64,000 bases of DNA from JBCCGG01 sp039029395 (GCA_039029395.1 JBCCGG010000003.1:1-64000), one strand, 5' to 3'. Shown: positions 26,443 through 35,255, counted from the stretch's first letter. Notes: a model not told the origin generated them from the letters alone. Program-made: numbers and translations.

Positions 26443-26565
26443 AAGAGCTTGCGACGGATCAAAGTCCGATGCGATAATCTTTGATCGAGGGTGTTACATT
26501 TTGAAGCCATCAAGGATTTGATTTCGCGAGGGAATCCGATCCGAACGTAAGTAAAGGGGAAGGTT

Positions 26566-27135
26566 ATGCCGGAATCACTGCTGGGCGGTTCAAGCGTCGT
26601 TTTGGTCGGCGATACGATCTCTGACTTGAGCATCACGGGCGCGACGGAGAACCAAGCTGGCCCCTGGCCGACCAAGAACACCTTCGTGGGCAGCCTGCTG
26701 AAGTACAACAAGGTTTCGAATTCCAAGAAGGACGAGCCGACCTTCGCCCGAGTTTACGGCTTCGTGTACGTGGGCGCCTACTACGAGCTGGACGTCCCCG
26801 CTCTGTTTTTGGTGCACGGTAGTGGCACGCCGGTCGAGAATCACAAGCTCACCAACAAGCTGGCGGCACAGGACTTCACCTTCTCCAAAAATCTTCTGGC
26901 CTGGGATCACGACCAGTCGGACTTCTCAATTCGCCTCGACGTTCAGGTCGGCCCGCTGGACGAGATCCTGCTCGATCCGGACGGCAGCGCCGGTCCCTCG
27001 GTCGCTGGCGCGCGGGTCAGCGGCGCCAGGGTTTCCGGCGCAAGGGTCTCCGGCGCGCGGGTGAGCGGTGCCAGGGTCTCCGGCGCGCGCGTTTCCGGCG
27101 CACGGGTCTCCGGCGCGCGCCTCAGCGGCGATTGA
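26566..27135 (+). CDS. Small protein with eight C-terminal GAR(V/L)S repeats; candidate RiPP precursor
   Basis: 189 residues. Residues 1-147 form an unrecognised, probably beta-rich domain (LLGGSSVVLVGDTISDLSI, FARVYGFVYVGAYYELDVP, IRLDVQVGPLDEIL). Residues 148-187 are seven GARVS units and one GARLS, then GD-stop. ATG at 26566 is preceded by AAAGGGGAAGG. It lies 123 bases after the metallopeptidase, at the end of the YcaO-TfuA block. Repeated short cores are known in thiovarsolin-type thioamide precursors, so it may be the YcaO substrate. Alternatively, A-R-V-S-G fits the pentapeptide-repeat consensus (A-D/N-L-x-G-like), which would give about two coils of a quadrilateral helix. The N-domain is much longer than a normal leader peptide. 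Confidence 0.65.
   Translation: MPESLLGGSSVVLVGDTISDLSITGATENQAGPWPTKNTFVGSLLKYNKVSNSKKDEPTFARVYGFVYVGAYYELDVPALFLVHGSGTPVENHKLTNKLAAQDFTFSKNLLAWDHDQSDFSIRLDVQVGPLDEILLDPDGSAGPSVAGARVSGARVSGARVSGARVSGARVSGARVSGARVSGARLSGD
27007..27126 (+). repeat. Eight 15-bp tandem repeats encoding GAR(V/L)S
   Basis: Eight in-frame 15-base units. The peptide is nearly constant but the codons vary: Arg is AGG, CGG or CGC; Val is GTC, GTT or GTG; Ser is AGC or TCC; Ala is GCG, GCC or GCA. The repeat is therefore not a fresh slippage product, and the peptide unit appears to be maintained. Confidence 0.95.
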
Positions 27136-27188
27136 ACCGACAAGAACTTAACTGAAAAAACGCGGTTTGGTGCGCGAGGTTTCCGCGC

Positions 27189-27770
27189 CTAGCTTGCCTT
27201 GCCAAAACCGTGGGGCGCCGGCGCGCGGGCGGCAATCTCGCTGAACAGACTCTTGAAAGCGCCCTTTCTTTCCGATCCGAAAAGCGGGTCCCTGTTGTCG
27301 GCGAAGGCCGCATTGATGGCCGTCCAATCCTCGTCCTGCAAATGTTCCAAGGCGGCCGGCAAGATCTCCCGCTCCTCGCGTCCCATGTGCTCCATCTCGA
27401 ACTCCACATAGGACTCGACAGCCTGGCGCAGCGCTTTGAGCGATCCCGGGTCGCCGTCTTGGCAGGCCGCGAGCAGGCCCCGCAGCGCCTCGATCTGGCC
27501 AGCGACCTCGTCATGCTCCTCTTCAAGTTCGGCCAGAACGCCGATCGACCCTTGATGGCGGCGGCGTAGAACCGGGAAGAGAAAGCGCGTCTCCTTAGGG
27601 TGATGGTACTGGTTCAGATAGTTGGCGAGATAGTCCAGCATGGCCTCGATCAAGGCGCCATCTGGCGGATTGCCAGTCCGCTCCGCATCGCGCACCACGC
27701 CCTTCATGCAAGCCAGTAGGGCCACTAGGTTTCGGTGCTCTCCACGAATGACTTTAATGGCGTCACTCAT
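27189..27770 (-). CDS. Hemerythrin HHE-domain protein
   Basis: About 193 residues. HHE cation-binding domain with an IRGEHRNLVALLACM helix, NQYHHPKETRFLFPVLRRR, EEEHDEVAGQIEAL and FEMEHMGREEREILPAALEHL, which supply the His/Glu ligands of a di-iron site. Such proteins bind oxygen or NO or store iron; the specific role is not evident. ATG at 27770 is preceded by GGGAGGT; an upstream in-frame start at 27791 has no such site. It converges on the repeat-protein gene with a 53-base gap. Confidence 0.9.
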   Translation of the reverse strand: MSDAIKVIRGEHRNLVALLACMKGVVRDAERTGNPPDGALIEAMLDYLANYLNQYHHPKETRFLFPVLRRRHQGSIGVLAELEEEHDEVAGQIEALRGLLAACQDGDPGSLKALRQAVESYVEFEMEHMGREEREILPAALEHLQDEDWTAINAAFADNRDPLFGSERKGAFKSLFSEIAARAPAPHGFGKAS

Positions 27771-27883
27771 TTGGACCTCCCGCCAAGGCACAGGTCTTCA
27801 ATCTCGAAGTTTGGCCTAACGGGCAGGCTTGGCGCCTTGACCTAGATCAAAATCCAGGTCTTTTGAACCGCTGGTGGCTGCCG

Positions 27884-28474
27884 TCATTCAGGGCGCGAAA
27901 CGAGCAGCAGGCATGCTGAAAGGAACTTTCGCCGCTCGGAAAAGGTCGCTGGTTTTTCCGCCCGCCAGCGCTCGAGGCCCCGCAGCAATGGCGGCCCGCC
28001 GGCGGCCAGCTCGACGATCGCCTTGTGGCTCTCCTCGCCGAAGCGACGCAGGCGTTCCCGGGCAGTCTTCTCGTACTGATCGCGGTGCTTTAGCTCCATG
28101 CGCAGGTGGAACAGCGAGCTGCGCGCTCTTTGGTCGAGCGGCATGGCTTGAATCCACAAGCCGTATCCGCTCCAAACCCGCAAGGATTCTGCAAAGCGCG
28201 AGTCGGCCAAGCTGTTGTTCCCCGCCGCACGCAACCCATAAGCTGCATTCGCCAGGCTGGTGCCGAGGCGCGGATCGTTCTCCGCGAAATGGGCCCGCGC
28301 AAGCTCCAGGCCGTCTTGCCAAAAGTTGCCGGCCTGCGTCAGGTCTTGCGCACGCAGGTGAGCGGCGGCGCGCTCCTGCTTGATCTCCCATTCGAGATCT
28401 TCCGAAGACCAGCCGGCCGCTTTGGCCGCGGCCAGATCGAGCTTGTCATCCTCCAAGGTAGGCACGCCTGACAT
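27884..28474 (-). CDS. Hypothetical helical (TPR-like) protein
   Basis: About 196 residues, nearly all helical and rich in Ala, Leu, Arg and Glu. Helical pairs such as AGNFWQDGLELARAHFAEND, LGTSLANAAYGLRAAGN and SLADSRFAESLRVWSGYG have TPR-like spacing. A further segment, MPLDQRARSSLFHLRMELKH, follows. No signal peptide. ATG at 28474 overlaps the end of the upstream livF-like gene by 29 bases, so it may be the last gene of the importer operon. No function can be assigned. Confidence 0.65.
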   Translation of the reverse strand: MSGVPTLEDDKLDLAAAKAAGWSSEDLEWEIKQERAAAHLRAQDLTQAGNFWQDGLELARAHFAENDPRLGTSLANAAYGLRAAGNNSLADSRFAESLRVWSGYGLWIQAMPLDQRARSSLFHLRMELKHRDQYEKTARERLRRFGEESHKAIVELAAGGPPLLRGLERWRAEKPATFSERRKFLSACLLLVSRPE

Positions 28475-29156
28475 GATCGTTCTCGTGTAGTTCCGATGCC
28501 GGCCCTTCAAGCGCCACGCGCCCGGTCTCGAGCACGTAGGCATAGTCGGCCAGCTGCAAGGCGAGCTCGGCGTTCTGCTCGACCAGAACGACCGGCACGC
28601 CGCGCTTGCTGATCTCCTCGATGATCACCGAGATCTCTTGGACGATGATCGGCGCCAGCCCCATGGAGGGCTCGTCCATCAAAAGAAGCTTAGGCTTGGC
28701 CATGAGGGCGCGGCCGATCGCGACCATTTGCTGCTCGCCGCCGGAAAGAGTCTTGGCCCACTGGGATCGGCGCTCCAGCAGGCGCGGAAATCGCTCGAAG
28801 ATCTCTTGCAGATCCTTCTCCACCTCAGCCTTTTCCTTGCTGCGCAAGAAGGCGCCGGTACGCAGGTTTTCCTCGACCGTCAGGTCGGGGAAGATCCGCC
28901 GGTTCTCCGGTACGTGGGCGATCCCCAGGCCGACGATCTTGTGTGCCGGCGTGCGGTCGATGCGCTTGTCGTCGAACCAGATTTCTCCGGCGGTGGGCGT
29001 CTCGAGGCCCGAAATCGCCCTTAGGGTCGTGGTTTTGCCTGCCCCATTGGCGCCGATGATGGTGACGATCCCGCCGTGAGGGATCTCCATCGTAATGGTC
29101 TTGAGCGCTTCGACCTTGTTGTAGTGCACCGAGACCTGCTCGAGCCTAAGCAGCAT
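28446..29156 (-). CDS. ABC importer ATPase, LivF/UrtE type
   Basis: 236 residues. Walker A IGANGAGKTTTLRAISG near 33-49, signature LSGGEQQMVAIGRALMA, Walker B LLLMDEPSMGLAP and the switch in VLVEQNAELAL. These match the LivF half of branched-chain/amide-type importers. It overlaps the start of the preceding livG-like gene by 11 bases. It works with LivG and the two permeases encoded upstream. Confidence 0.93.
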   Translation of the reverse strand: MLLRLEQVSVHYNKVEALKTITMEIPHGGIVTIIGANGAGKTTTLRAISGLETPTAGEIWFDDKRIDRTPAHKIVGLGIAHVPENRRIFPDLTVEENLRTGAFLRSKEKAEVEKDLQEIFERFPRLLERRSQWAKTLSGGEQQMVAIGRALMAKPKLLLMDEPSMGLAPIIVQEISVIIEEISKRGVPVVLVEQNAELALQLADYAYVLETGRVALEGPASELHENDHVRRAYLGG

Positions 29157-29910
29157 GACCGGGCGCTCCCAGATAGGCCTCGATCACCTGCGGGTCCTTG
29201 CGGATCTCCTCGGGCGTGCCCTCGACCAAGAGGCAGCCGAAGTTAAGCACCGTGATGTAGTTGCAAAGACCCATGACCGCCTGCATGTCGTGCTCGACCA
29301 AAAGCAGCGTGATGCCCCGCTTCTGAATCTTGAGCATGAGCTCCATCATCTGACGGGTCTCTTCCGGGTTCATGCCGGTGAAGGGCTCGTCGAGCAGCAG
29401 CACCTCGGGCTCGGCGGCCAACGCGACCGCCATGCCGAGCGCCCGCTGCAGGCCATGAGGCAGCTCACCAGCGAGCACGTCCTTGCGCTCGGCCAGGCCG
29501 AAGAACTCCAGCGCCTCGAGCGCCTTCTCCCTCATCTGCCGCCGCTGCGCCCGATCCGTGCCGAGCACCGAGGCGACGAGGCCCGGGCGGTGGTGCAAGT
29601 GGCAGCCGACCAGGACGTTGTCGAGCAGGGAGAACTCCTGGAATAGGGTAGCGTGCTGGAAGGTGCGCACCAGGCCCTTCTCGGCGACCGCGCTCATGCG
29701 CAAGCCCGAGACGGGCTCACCCTTGAACAGAATGCGTCCGGAAGTCGGTGAGTAGAATCCGCTGATCGCGTTGAAAGTCGTGGTCTTGCCGGCGCCGTTG
29801 GGCCCAATCAGGCCGCGGATCTCACCGGCCTCGACTTGGAAGGAGAGCTCGTTGACCGCGACCAGTCCACCAAACCTCATGGTCAGTGATTCGACGGAGA
29901 GAATGGGCAT
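29146..29910 (-). CDS. ABC importer ATPase, LivG/UrtD type
   Basis: 254 residues. Walker A GPNGAGKTTTFNAISGFY near 36-53, a LivG-type helical insert (VGCHLHHRPGLVASVL), and Walker B VLLLDEPFTGMNP. The signature loop is the divergent ELPHGLQRALGMAVAL rather than LSGGQ, which is common in LivG proteins. It is the partner of the LivF-type ATPase and lies 13 bases downstream of the livM-like gene. Confidence 0.93.
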   Translation of the reverse strand: MPILSVESLTMRFGGLVAVNELSFQVEAGEIRGLIGPNGAGKTTTFNAISGFYSPTSGRILFKGEPVSGLRMSAVAEKGLVRTFQHATLFQEFSLLDNVLVGCHLHHRPGLVASVLGTDRAQRRQMREKALEALEFFGLAERKDVLAGELPHGLQRALGMAVALAAEPEVLLLDEPFTGMNPEETRQMMELMLKIQKRGITLLLVEHDMQAVMGLCNYITVLNFGCLLVEGTPEEIRKDPQVIEAYLGAPGHAA

Positions 29911-29923
29911 AGCCGCTCCCCGC

Positions 29924-30934
29924 TCAGCTCTCTGCCGTCTTCGCCGCGTCGCCAGACGCTTTGCGCCGGCTCAGCAGGGCGCCAACCTTGGGCACCAGGC
30001 TCTCGAGCCCCTTGGGCAGAAACATCACGGCGGCGATCATGATGACGCCGTAAAACAGGGGCCTCAGTTGATCGAAGCCCAGCTCGCGCAGGAAAATCTC
30101 GTTGATCACCGTAAGCACGACCGCGCCCATGATCGGCCCGTAGATCGTGGCGGTGCCGCCGACGATCGCCCAGGTCAGCACGTAAACCATTTCCGCGACA
30201 TCGAAGCTGTTGGGATTGATCGTGCCGACGTAGTGGGCCAGCAGGCTGCCGGAAAGGCCGGCGAAGAACGACGCGATGACGAACGCCATTGTGCGGAACC
30301 TGCGGGTGTTGACGCCGACCGATTCCGCCAGATTGTCCTGCCAGTGAATCGCGTGAAAGGTCAAACCGATCGGCGAGCGCTCGAGCCGGTACATGATCCA
30401 AATCGAGATCGAAACCACGAAAAGGCAGAAGTAGTAGTAGACCTGAGGCTCGAAGAAATCGATGTACAGCGGGCCGATCTCGATTTCAGGCAAGTTGGGG
30501 ATCAGCTTGATGCCCTTGGGCCCGCCGAAGGGCTCGCGAAAACGCTTCCACAGCAAACGGATGATCTCGCCGGCGGCAAAGGATCCGATCAGGAAATAGA
30601 AGCCCTTCATGCGAAACAGGGGAAAGCTGAGAAGGTAGGCGATCAGGGCCGCGGCGCAGGCGCCCAAGAGCATCGAGAGCGGGATCGGCACGCCCAAGCG
30701 TTTGGACAGCAGCGCACTGGTGTAGGCGCCCGCGCCCATAATGACGACATGGGCAAGCGACCACTCGCCGGTCAGCGTCAGCAGGCGGTAGCTGACCACA
30801 AGCAAAACGCTGATCAGAAGAAAGACCGCGATCTCCCGCTGGGAGTAGCTCAGCAGAAGGGGCAGGACGATGAGCCCGGCATAGAGCAAGCCGAGCCAGG
30901 CCGCCGCCTTCCAGCTGAAACGCTGTTCAAGCAC
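29924..30934 (-). CDS. ABC importer permease, LivM type
   Basis: 336 residues with about eight to ten membrane segments, beginning LGLLYAGLIVLPLLL. The cytoplasmic coupling region is SPIGLTFHAIHWQDNLAESVGVNTRRFRT (near residues 185-215), the expected LivM EAA-like loop. It overlaps the livH-like gene by 8 bases. It forms the translocation channel with LivH. Confidence 0.92.
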   Translation of the reverse strand: MLEQRFSWKAAAWLGLLYAGLIVLPLLLSYSQREIAVFLLISVLLVVSYRLLTLTGEWSLAHVVIMGAGAYTSALLSKRLGVPIPLSMLLGACAAALIAYLLSFPLFRMKGFYFLIGSFAAGEIIRLLWKRFREPFGGPKGIKLIPNLPEIEIGPLYIDFFEPQVYYYFCLFVVSISIWIMYRLERSPIGLTFHAIHWQDNLAESVGVNTRRFRTMAFVIASFFAGLSGSLLAHYVGTINPNSFDVAEMVYVLTWAIVGGTATIYGPIMGAVVLTVINEIFLRELGFDQLRPLFYGVIMIAAVMFLPKGLESLVPKVGALLSRRKASGDAAKTAES

Positions 30935-31802
30935 GTTCTTTGGTTCCGAACAGCCCAGTCGGCCTGACGATCAGAACGACCAGCATGAGCGAGAGGCCGA
31001 CAATGTCGGCGATGACACCATCCGAGAAGGTGGTCACGAAGGTGTGCACGAACGCATAGAGCACCGCCGCCACCACCGCGCCTTCGAGGCTGCCGATGCC
31101 GCCGACGATGATGATGATGAAGGCGGTCACGATCACCGAATGGCCCATCAGCGGCGCGATGCGCACCAAAGGCGCGGTCAGCGCCCCGGCAACGCCTGCG
31201 AGGCCGGCGCCGATGAACATGGCGATCCGTGCGGTTTGGGTGAAGGAGATGCCTTGCAAGGCAGCCGCGTCGGGGTCTTGCGCGCAGGCCCGGAGCGCCC
31301 AGCCGAAGCGGGTGCGCCGCAGAAACCACCATAGCGCGCTGAGCAGAACCACCGTCGCCAAGATCACGTAAAGCCGCTGCAGGGGCATGACCGCGCCGCC
31401 CTCGCCGAAGGGCTGCAGCACCACCTGGGTCGGCGGCGGAATGTGCTCGGCGCGCACGCCGAAGGCGAGCACGGCCAACGCCTGGAGGATCAAGAGAAAG
31501 CCGATCGAGACGACCAGGCCGCCCAGGGGGTTGTCGCGCATGGGTCGGAACAGGCCCCATTCCATGACGATTCCGATCATACCTACGAAAACGAGGCCCA
31601 AGGTAACCGCCAGGAAGAACGGCATGTTCAGGTCGGCATAGAAGGCCACGACGCAGTAAGCGCCGACCATGTAGAGCTCGCCGTGGGCGAAGTTGATGAT
31701 GCCCATGACGCCGAAGATCATCACCAGCCCGACCGCCACCAAAGCCATGAAACTGGCGGCGTAGAGCGCGTTGAAGGCGGTTTGCAGCAGGAGATCCAAC
31801 AT
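30927..31802 (-). CDS. ABC importer permease, LivH type
   Basis: 291 residues, strongly hydrophobic. LivH signatures are GLVMIFGVMGIINFAHGELYMVGAY near residues 25-50 and the coupling loop TRFGWALRACAQDPDAAALQGIS near 165-190. It is the first of the four permease/ATPase genes, 123 bases after the binding-protein gene. Confidence 0.93.
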   Translation of the reverse strand: MLDLLLQTAFNALYAASFMALVAVGLVMIFGVMGIINFAHGELYMVGAYCVVAFYADLNMPFFLAVTLGLVFVGMIGIVMEWGLFRPMRDNPLGGLVVSIGFLLILQALAVLAFGVRAEHIPPPTQVVLQPFGEGGAVMPLQRLYVILATVVLLSALWWFLRRTRFGWALRACAQDPDAAALQGISFTQTARIAMFIGAGLAGVAGALTAPLVRIAPLMGHSVIVTAFIIIIVGGIGSLEGAVVAAVLYAFVHTFVTTFSDGVIADIVGLSLMLVVLIVRPTGLFGTKERA

Positions 31803-31845
31803 GGTGCCTAAAGCCTAGCCGCTTTGTAGCGGCACGCAAAGCTGG

Positions 31846-31876
31846 GGCGCGACACGGTCACAAGGGTGGTCGCGCC
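31846..31876 (-). other. Intercistronic stem-loop after the Liv-type binding-protein gene
   Basis: GGCGCGAC (31846-31853) and GTCGCGCC (31869-31876) are 8-bp arms with a 15-base loop, between the binding-protein stop (31926) and the livH-like start (31802). There is no T-tract. It occupies the same position as the hairpin in the Ugp-like operon and probably tunes expression between receptor and permease genes. Confidence 0.4.
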
Positions 31877-31925
31877 GCGCCCCAATCAAAATCGAGCACT
31901 TGAACGGGCTATCCCGGCGGCCGGG

Positions 31926-33233
31926 TTAGCCGCGCTGGTAGTGCATCTGGCCCAAGTCTTCCATGTGCTTGACCAAGAGGGGGCCGTGCTTCTCCCACCA
32001 CTCGGGAATGTTCTTGTAGTCCTTGATGCGGGCCTTGCCGTCCTCGATCACCACGACCGGCCAGTTGCCGACCAGGGCGTTGTCGATGCCGAACAGCTCC
32101 TCACCCCACCAGTTGGCGACACCGAAGGCATGGGGCGCCTTGCCGCCCTTCTTCATCTCGGCGAGCACGTCGGCCGGCTCCAGGCTGCCGGCGCGTTCGG
32201 CGGCGTCCTTCCAGAGGTCCATGATCGAGGCGTACTCCCAAGAGACAGCGCCCCATTCCCCGGGGTGACGTTTGTTGTACTCCTCGAAGAAACGGTTGGG
32301 ATTGTTGAAGTTGATGTTCGCGGCGTTGAGCGCCGGATCGTCGAAATCCGGGAACTGGAAGATGAAGCCCTCCATGAACTCCTTGGAGGTCTTCTCGATC
32401 ATCTTGTCGTAGAAGTCCGCCGTGCACGAGATGATCTGGCCCTTGAAGCCCTGCTGGAACAGCTGCTCGGTGATGGGGTGGACGTAGTCCGAGTAGCAGG
32501 TGTCCAGGCAGACGATGTCCGGATTGGCCGCCAGCAGCTTGGTAACCACCGGCGCGAAGTCCGTCGTCGACGGGTCGAACAGCAGCGGTTCCTCGGCCAG
32601 CTCGATGCCCTCGGCCTCAAAGGCCGCCAGATAGGTCGCCACGGACGGCAGTCCGAGTGCGTCGTCCTGGGCGCAAATCACGTAGGTCTTGAGCTCCGGC
32701 TTGTTTTCCGCCAGCCACTGGACCCCGGTCACGTTGTAGATCGGGTGGACCTCGGCGGGCGCCAGAAGGGTTTTGGTGTCGGGCGTCAGGTCGCTCGGCA
32801 GCAGGGTCGAGAACAACATACCCTCGCGCTCGGCGATGCGTTGCACGCCGGCCCAGGTGTCGCCGCCCAGCATCATCACGAATTTGACGTCGTCTTCCTT
32901 GATCAGCTTGGTGGCGCCGGCGCGCGCCTTGCCCGGGTCGTATTCGTTGTCGTAGGGCACGAACTCGATCTTGTAGCTGTCGTCGCCGATGTGGACGCCA
33001 CCGGTTTCGTTGACCCACTCGCCCCAAATTTCGACGCCGTCCAGACCGGGCTTGCCCCAAGCGGCTACGTCGCCGGTGAGCGGCGCCAGAAAGCCAATTT
33101 TGACCACCTTGTCGTCGGCCGCCCACGAGATTCGCGGCGTCAAGCTTCCGGTCACGGTGCCCGCCGCGCCCAAGGCGAACGTGCCGAGCAACTTGCGCCT
33201 GGTCATGCCGAAGGGAATCCTGCGATCAGTCAT
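31926..33233 (-). CDS. ABC importer substrate-binding protein, Liv/Urt/amide type, Tat-like signal
   Basis: 435 residues. The N-terminus TRRKLLGTFALGAAG then SLTPRISWA looks like a twin-arginine signal peptide. The mature part starts VVKIGFLAPLTGDVAAWGKP and is a type I periplasmic-binding fold with MMLGGDTWAGVQRIAE, VHPIYNVTGVQWL and CAQDDALGLPSVA. It belongs to the urea/short-chain-amide receptor group rather than leucine-binding proteins. It shares long blocks with the protein at 35256-36533. It is divergent from tmm, so the ligand may be a methylated amine or a related nitrogen compound, which is inference. Confidence 0.9.
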   Translation of the reverse strand: MTDRRIPFGMTRRKLLGTFALGAAGTVTGSLTPRISWAADDKVVKIGFLAPLTGDVAAWGKPGLDGVEIWGEWVNETGGVHIGDDSYKIEFVPYDNEYDPGKARAGATKLIKEDDVKFVMMLGGDTWAGVQRIAEREGMLFSTLLPSDLTPDTKTLLAPAEVHPIYNVTGVQWLAENKPELKTYVICAQDDALGLPSVATYLAAFEAEGIELAEEPLLFDPSTTDFAPVVTKLLAANPDIVCLDTCYSDYVHPITEQLFQQGFKGQIISCTADFYDKMIEKTSKEFMEGFIFQFPDFDDPALNAANINFNNPNRFFEEYNKRHPGEWGAVSWEYASIMDLWKDAAERAGSLEPADVLAEMKKGGKAPHAFGVANWWGEELFGIDNALVGNWPVVVIEDGKARIKDYKNIPEWWEKHGPLLVKHMEDLGQMHYQRG

Positions 33234-33368
33234 ACTGTTTGTGCCTCCCGTTGGTTCGTCCGCCGGCCTCGACGGTTGATTTGGGCCGCGGACCTTTTGG
33301 TTTGCGCTACCTCGCCGTCGTCTTGACTTCGTCTCCGCCGCAGTGGTCCGGCAGGATCAGGGGGATGA

Positions 33369-33403
33369 ATACCAAAATCAGAACCAATCTGAACCATTGG
33401 TAT
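33369..33403. promoter_or_regulatory. Nested inverted repeats between the binding-protein and tmm genes
   Basis: ATACCAA (33369-33375) pairs with TTGGTAT (33397-33403), and inside it ACCAAT (33383-33388) pairs with ATTGGT (33396-33401). TTGGTAT-type half-sites fit FadR-subfamily GntR operators, and a GntR gene lies at 36688-37443. The remainder of the 628-base gap (33234-33861) is AT-rich and holds no convincing gene. Confidence 0.4.
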
Positions 33404-33861
33404 GGGAACCCCCGTTATTTTGGCTAAGTTACGCCAACCAGAGAGCAGATGCAATAATATTTTGGCCCAGATCAAGGGCAAGAGGCCTAAACCTAGCTGT
33501 TTTCGTGCATTTTGGTTGTTATCGGTCCAGTTTTTGGCTGGAATTTCATACAAAAACTGGCCGCTATCAGGGAAACTCGTTGTGCACTCAGCCAATAAAG
33601 GAATCGTGAACCCATCAGACGGAGTGAATTTTTATATAATATTCAATAAGATAATCCTCTCACATGGCCGCGCATCGAGGCTGGTTCACGCACTCAACCA
33701 AATGGCCGTGAATGGTTGACACTATCCGAGGCGATTGATATCGTGTGTGTAATTTGGTTGGCAACGGGCGACTTTGGGGTTCTTCACGAAAGCCAATCGT
33801 GCGCGCGACACCGGGTACGCCTTAGTGGGCCTCACACAACAGTTCAGGGGGTAAAGGCAAA

Positions 33862-35205
33862 ATGCGCAAACGCGTTGCGATCATCGGGGCCGGGCCGTCG
33901 GGCCTGGCACAGCTGCGAGCCTTCGAATCGGCTAAGAACAAAGGCGCCGAGATTCCGGAAATCGTCTGCTTTGAGAAGCAGGACGATTGGGGCGGCTTGT
34001 GGAACTACACCTGGCGCACCGGGCTCGACGAGCATGGCGAGCCGGTGCACGGCTCGATGTACCGCTACCTTTGGTCCAACGGCCCCAAGGAGGGCCTGGA
34101 GTTTGCCGACTATACCTTCGAGGAGCATTTCGGGCGGCAGATCGCGTCCTACCCGCCGCGCGCCGTCTTGTTCGATTACATCAAGGGCCGGGTCGAAAAG
34201 GCCGGCGTGCGCAACCGCATCCGCTTCAAGAGCGTTGTCCGCCACGTCACCTACGACGAGCCCGCCGGCCGCTTCATGGTGACCATCAAGGACCACGACC
34301 TGAACGAGGAATACAGCGAAGCCTTCGACAACGTGGTCGTCGCGACCGGACATTTCTCGACGCCCAACGTGCCCTACTTCGAGGGCTTCGACGGCTTCAA
34401 CGGCCGGATCCTGCACGCCCACGACTTCCGCGATGCCATGGAGTTCAAGGACAAGGACATTCTGATTATCGGCACCAGCTACTCCGCCGAGGACATCGGA
34501 TCCCAGTGCTGGAAGTACGGCTGCAAGTCGGTCACGGTGTCCCATCGCACCGCACCCATGGGCTATGACTGGCCCGACAATTGGAAGGAAGTGCCGCTGC
34601 TGGAAAAGGTGGAAAGAAACACCTGTACCTTCAAGGACGGCTCGACCGCGGACGTCGACGCGATCATTCTCTGCACCGGCTACCTGCACCACTTCCCCTT
34701 CATGGAAGAGAATCTGAAGCTCAGGACCAACAACCGGCTCTATCCGGTCGATCTCTACAATGGCGTGGTTTGGACCAAGAACCCCAAGCTCTTTTATCTC
34801 GGCATGCAGGATCAGTGGTACACCTTCAATATGTTCGACGCCCAGGCCTGGTATGTCCGCGACCTGATCATGGAGCGGCTCGAGGTGCCGGTCTCCAAGT
34901 ACGACATGGACAAGGACATCGCCCATTGGCGGGAGGTCGAGGATAACCTGCCCGACGACTACGGCGCGATCGAGTTCCAGGGCGACTACACCCGGCGGCT
35001 GATCGAGCTGACCGACTATCCGAGCTTCGACATCCCCGGCGCCAACGACGCTTTCTTCCAATGGAAGAAGCACAAGAAGCAAAACATCATGACCTTCCGG
35101 GACAACGGCTACAAATCGGTGATGACCGGGACCATGGCGCCGGTGCACCATACCAAGTGGGAGGATGCGTTGGACGATTCCCTGGAAAGCTACCTTCAGA
35201 CCTAG
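33862..35205 (+). CDS. tmm: Trimethylamine monooxygenase (bacterial FMO)
   Basis: NADPH- and FAD-dependent oxidation of trimethylamine to trimethylamine N-oxide. The 447 residues resemble the Methylocella Tmm over almost the full length. FAD motif AIIGAGPSGLAQLRAFE at the start, then EIVCFEKQDDWGGLWNYTWR, the FMO block with FEGFDGFNGRILHAHDFRD, and NADPH motif GTSYSAEDIGSQC near 207-219. CTGYLHHFPF and FYLGMQDQWYTFNMFDAQAW follow. ATG at 33862 preceded by GGGGGTAAAGG. It is flanked on both sides by paralogous binding proteins and followed by a GntR regulator. No tdm (TMAO demethylase) or gmaS gene is seen in the window. Confidence 0.92.
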   Translation: MRKRVAIIGAGPSGLAQLRAFESAKNKGAEIPEIVCFEKQDDWGGLWNYTWRTGLDEHGEPVHGSMYRYLWSNGPKEGLEFADYTFEEHFGRQIASYPPRAVLFDYIKGRVEKAGVRNRIRFKSVVRHVTYDEPAGRFMVTIKDHDLNEEYSEAFDNVVVATGHFSTPNVPYFEGFDGFNGRILHAHDFRDAMEFKDKDILIIGTSYSAEDIGSQCWKYGCKSVTVSHRTAPMGYDWPDNWKEVPLLEKVERNTCTFKDGSTADVDAIILCTGYLHHFPFMEENLKLRTNNRLYPVDLYNGVVWTKNPKLFYLGMQDQWYTFNMFDAQAWYVRDLIMERLEVPVSKYDMDKDIAHWREVEDNLPDDYGAIEFQGDYTRRLIELTDYPSFDIPGANDAFFQWKKHKKQNIMTFRDNGYKSVMTGTMAPVHHTKWEDALDDSLESYLQT

Positions 35206-35255
35206 GCCTGGGAGAGGGCCGTCCCACTTTGGGCCATTGAACATGGAAAGACGGC

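Noticed and set aside
27007..27126. Tandem repeat considered as a CRISPR or slippage microsatellite
   Set aside because: Units are 15 bp, in frame, contiguous without spacers, and codon-varied; this is a protein repeat.
33343..33719. Small plus-strand frames (88 and 105 codons) in the tmm upstream region
   Set aside because: No ribosome site, mutually overlapping, AT-rich, no recognisable domain; treated as intergenic regulatory DNA.
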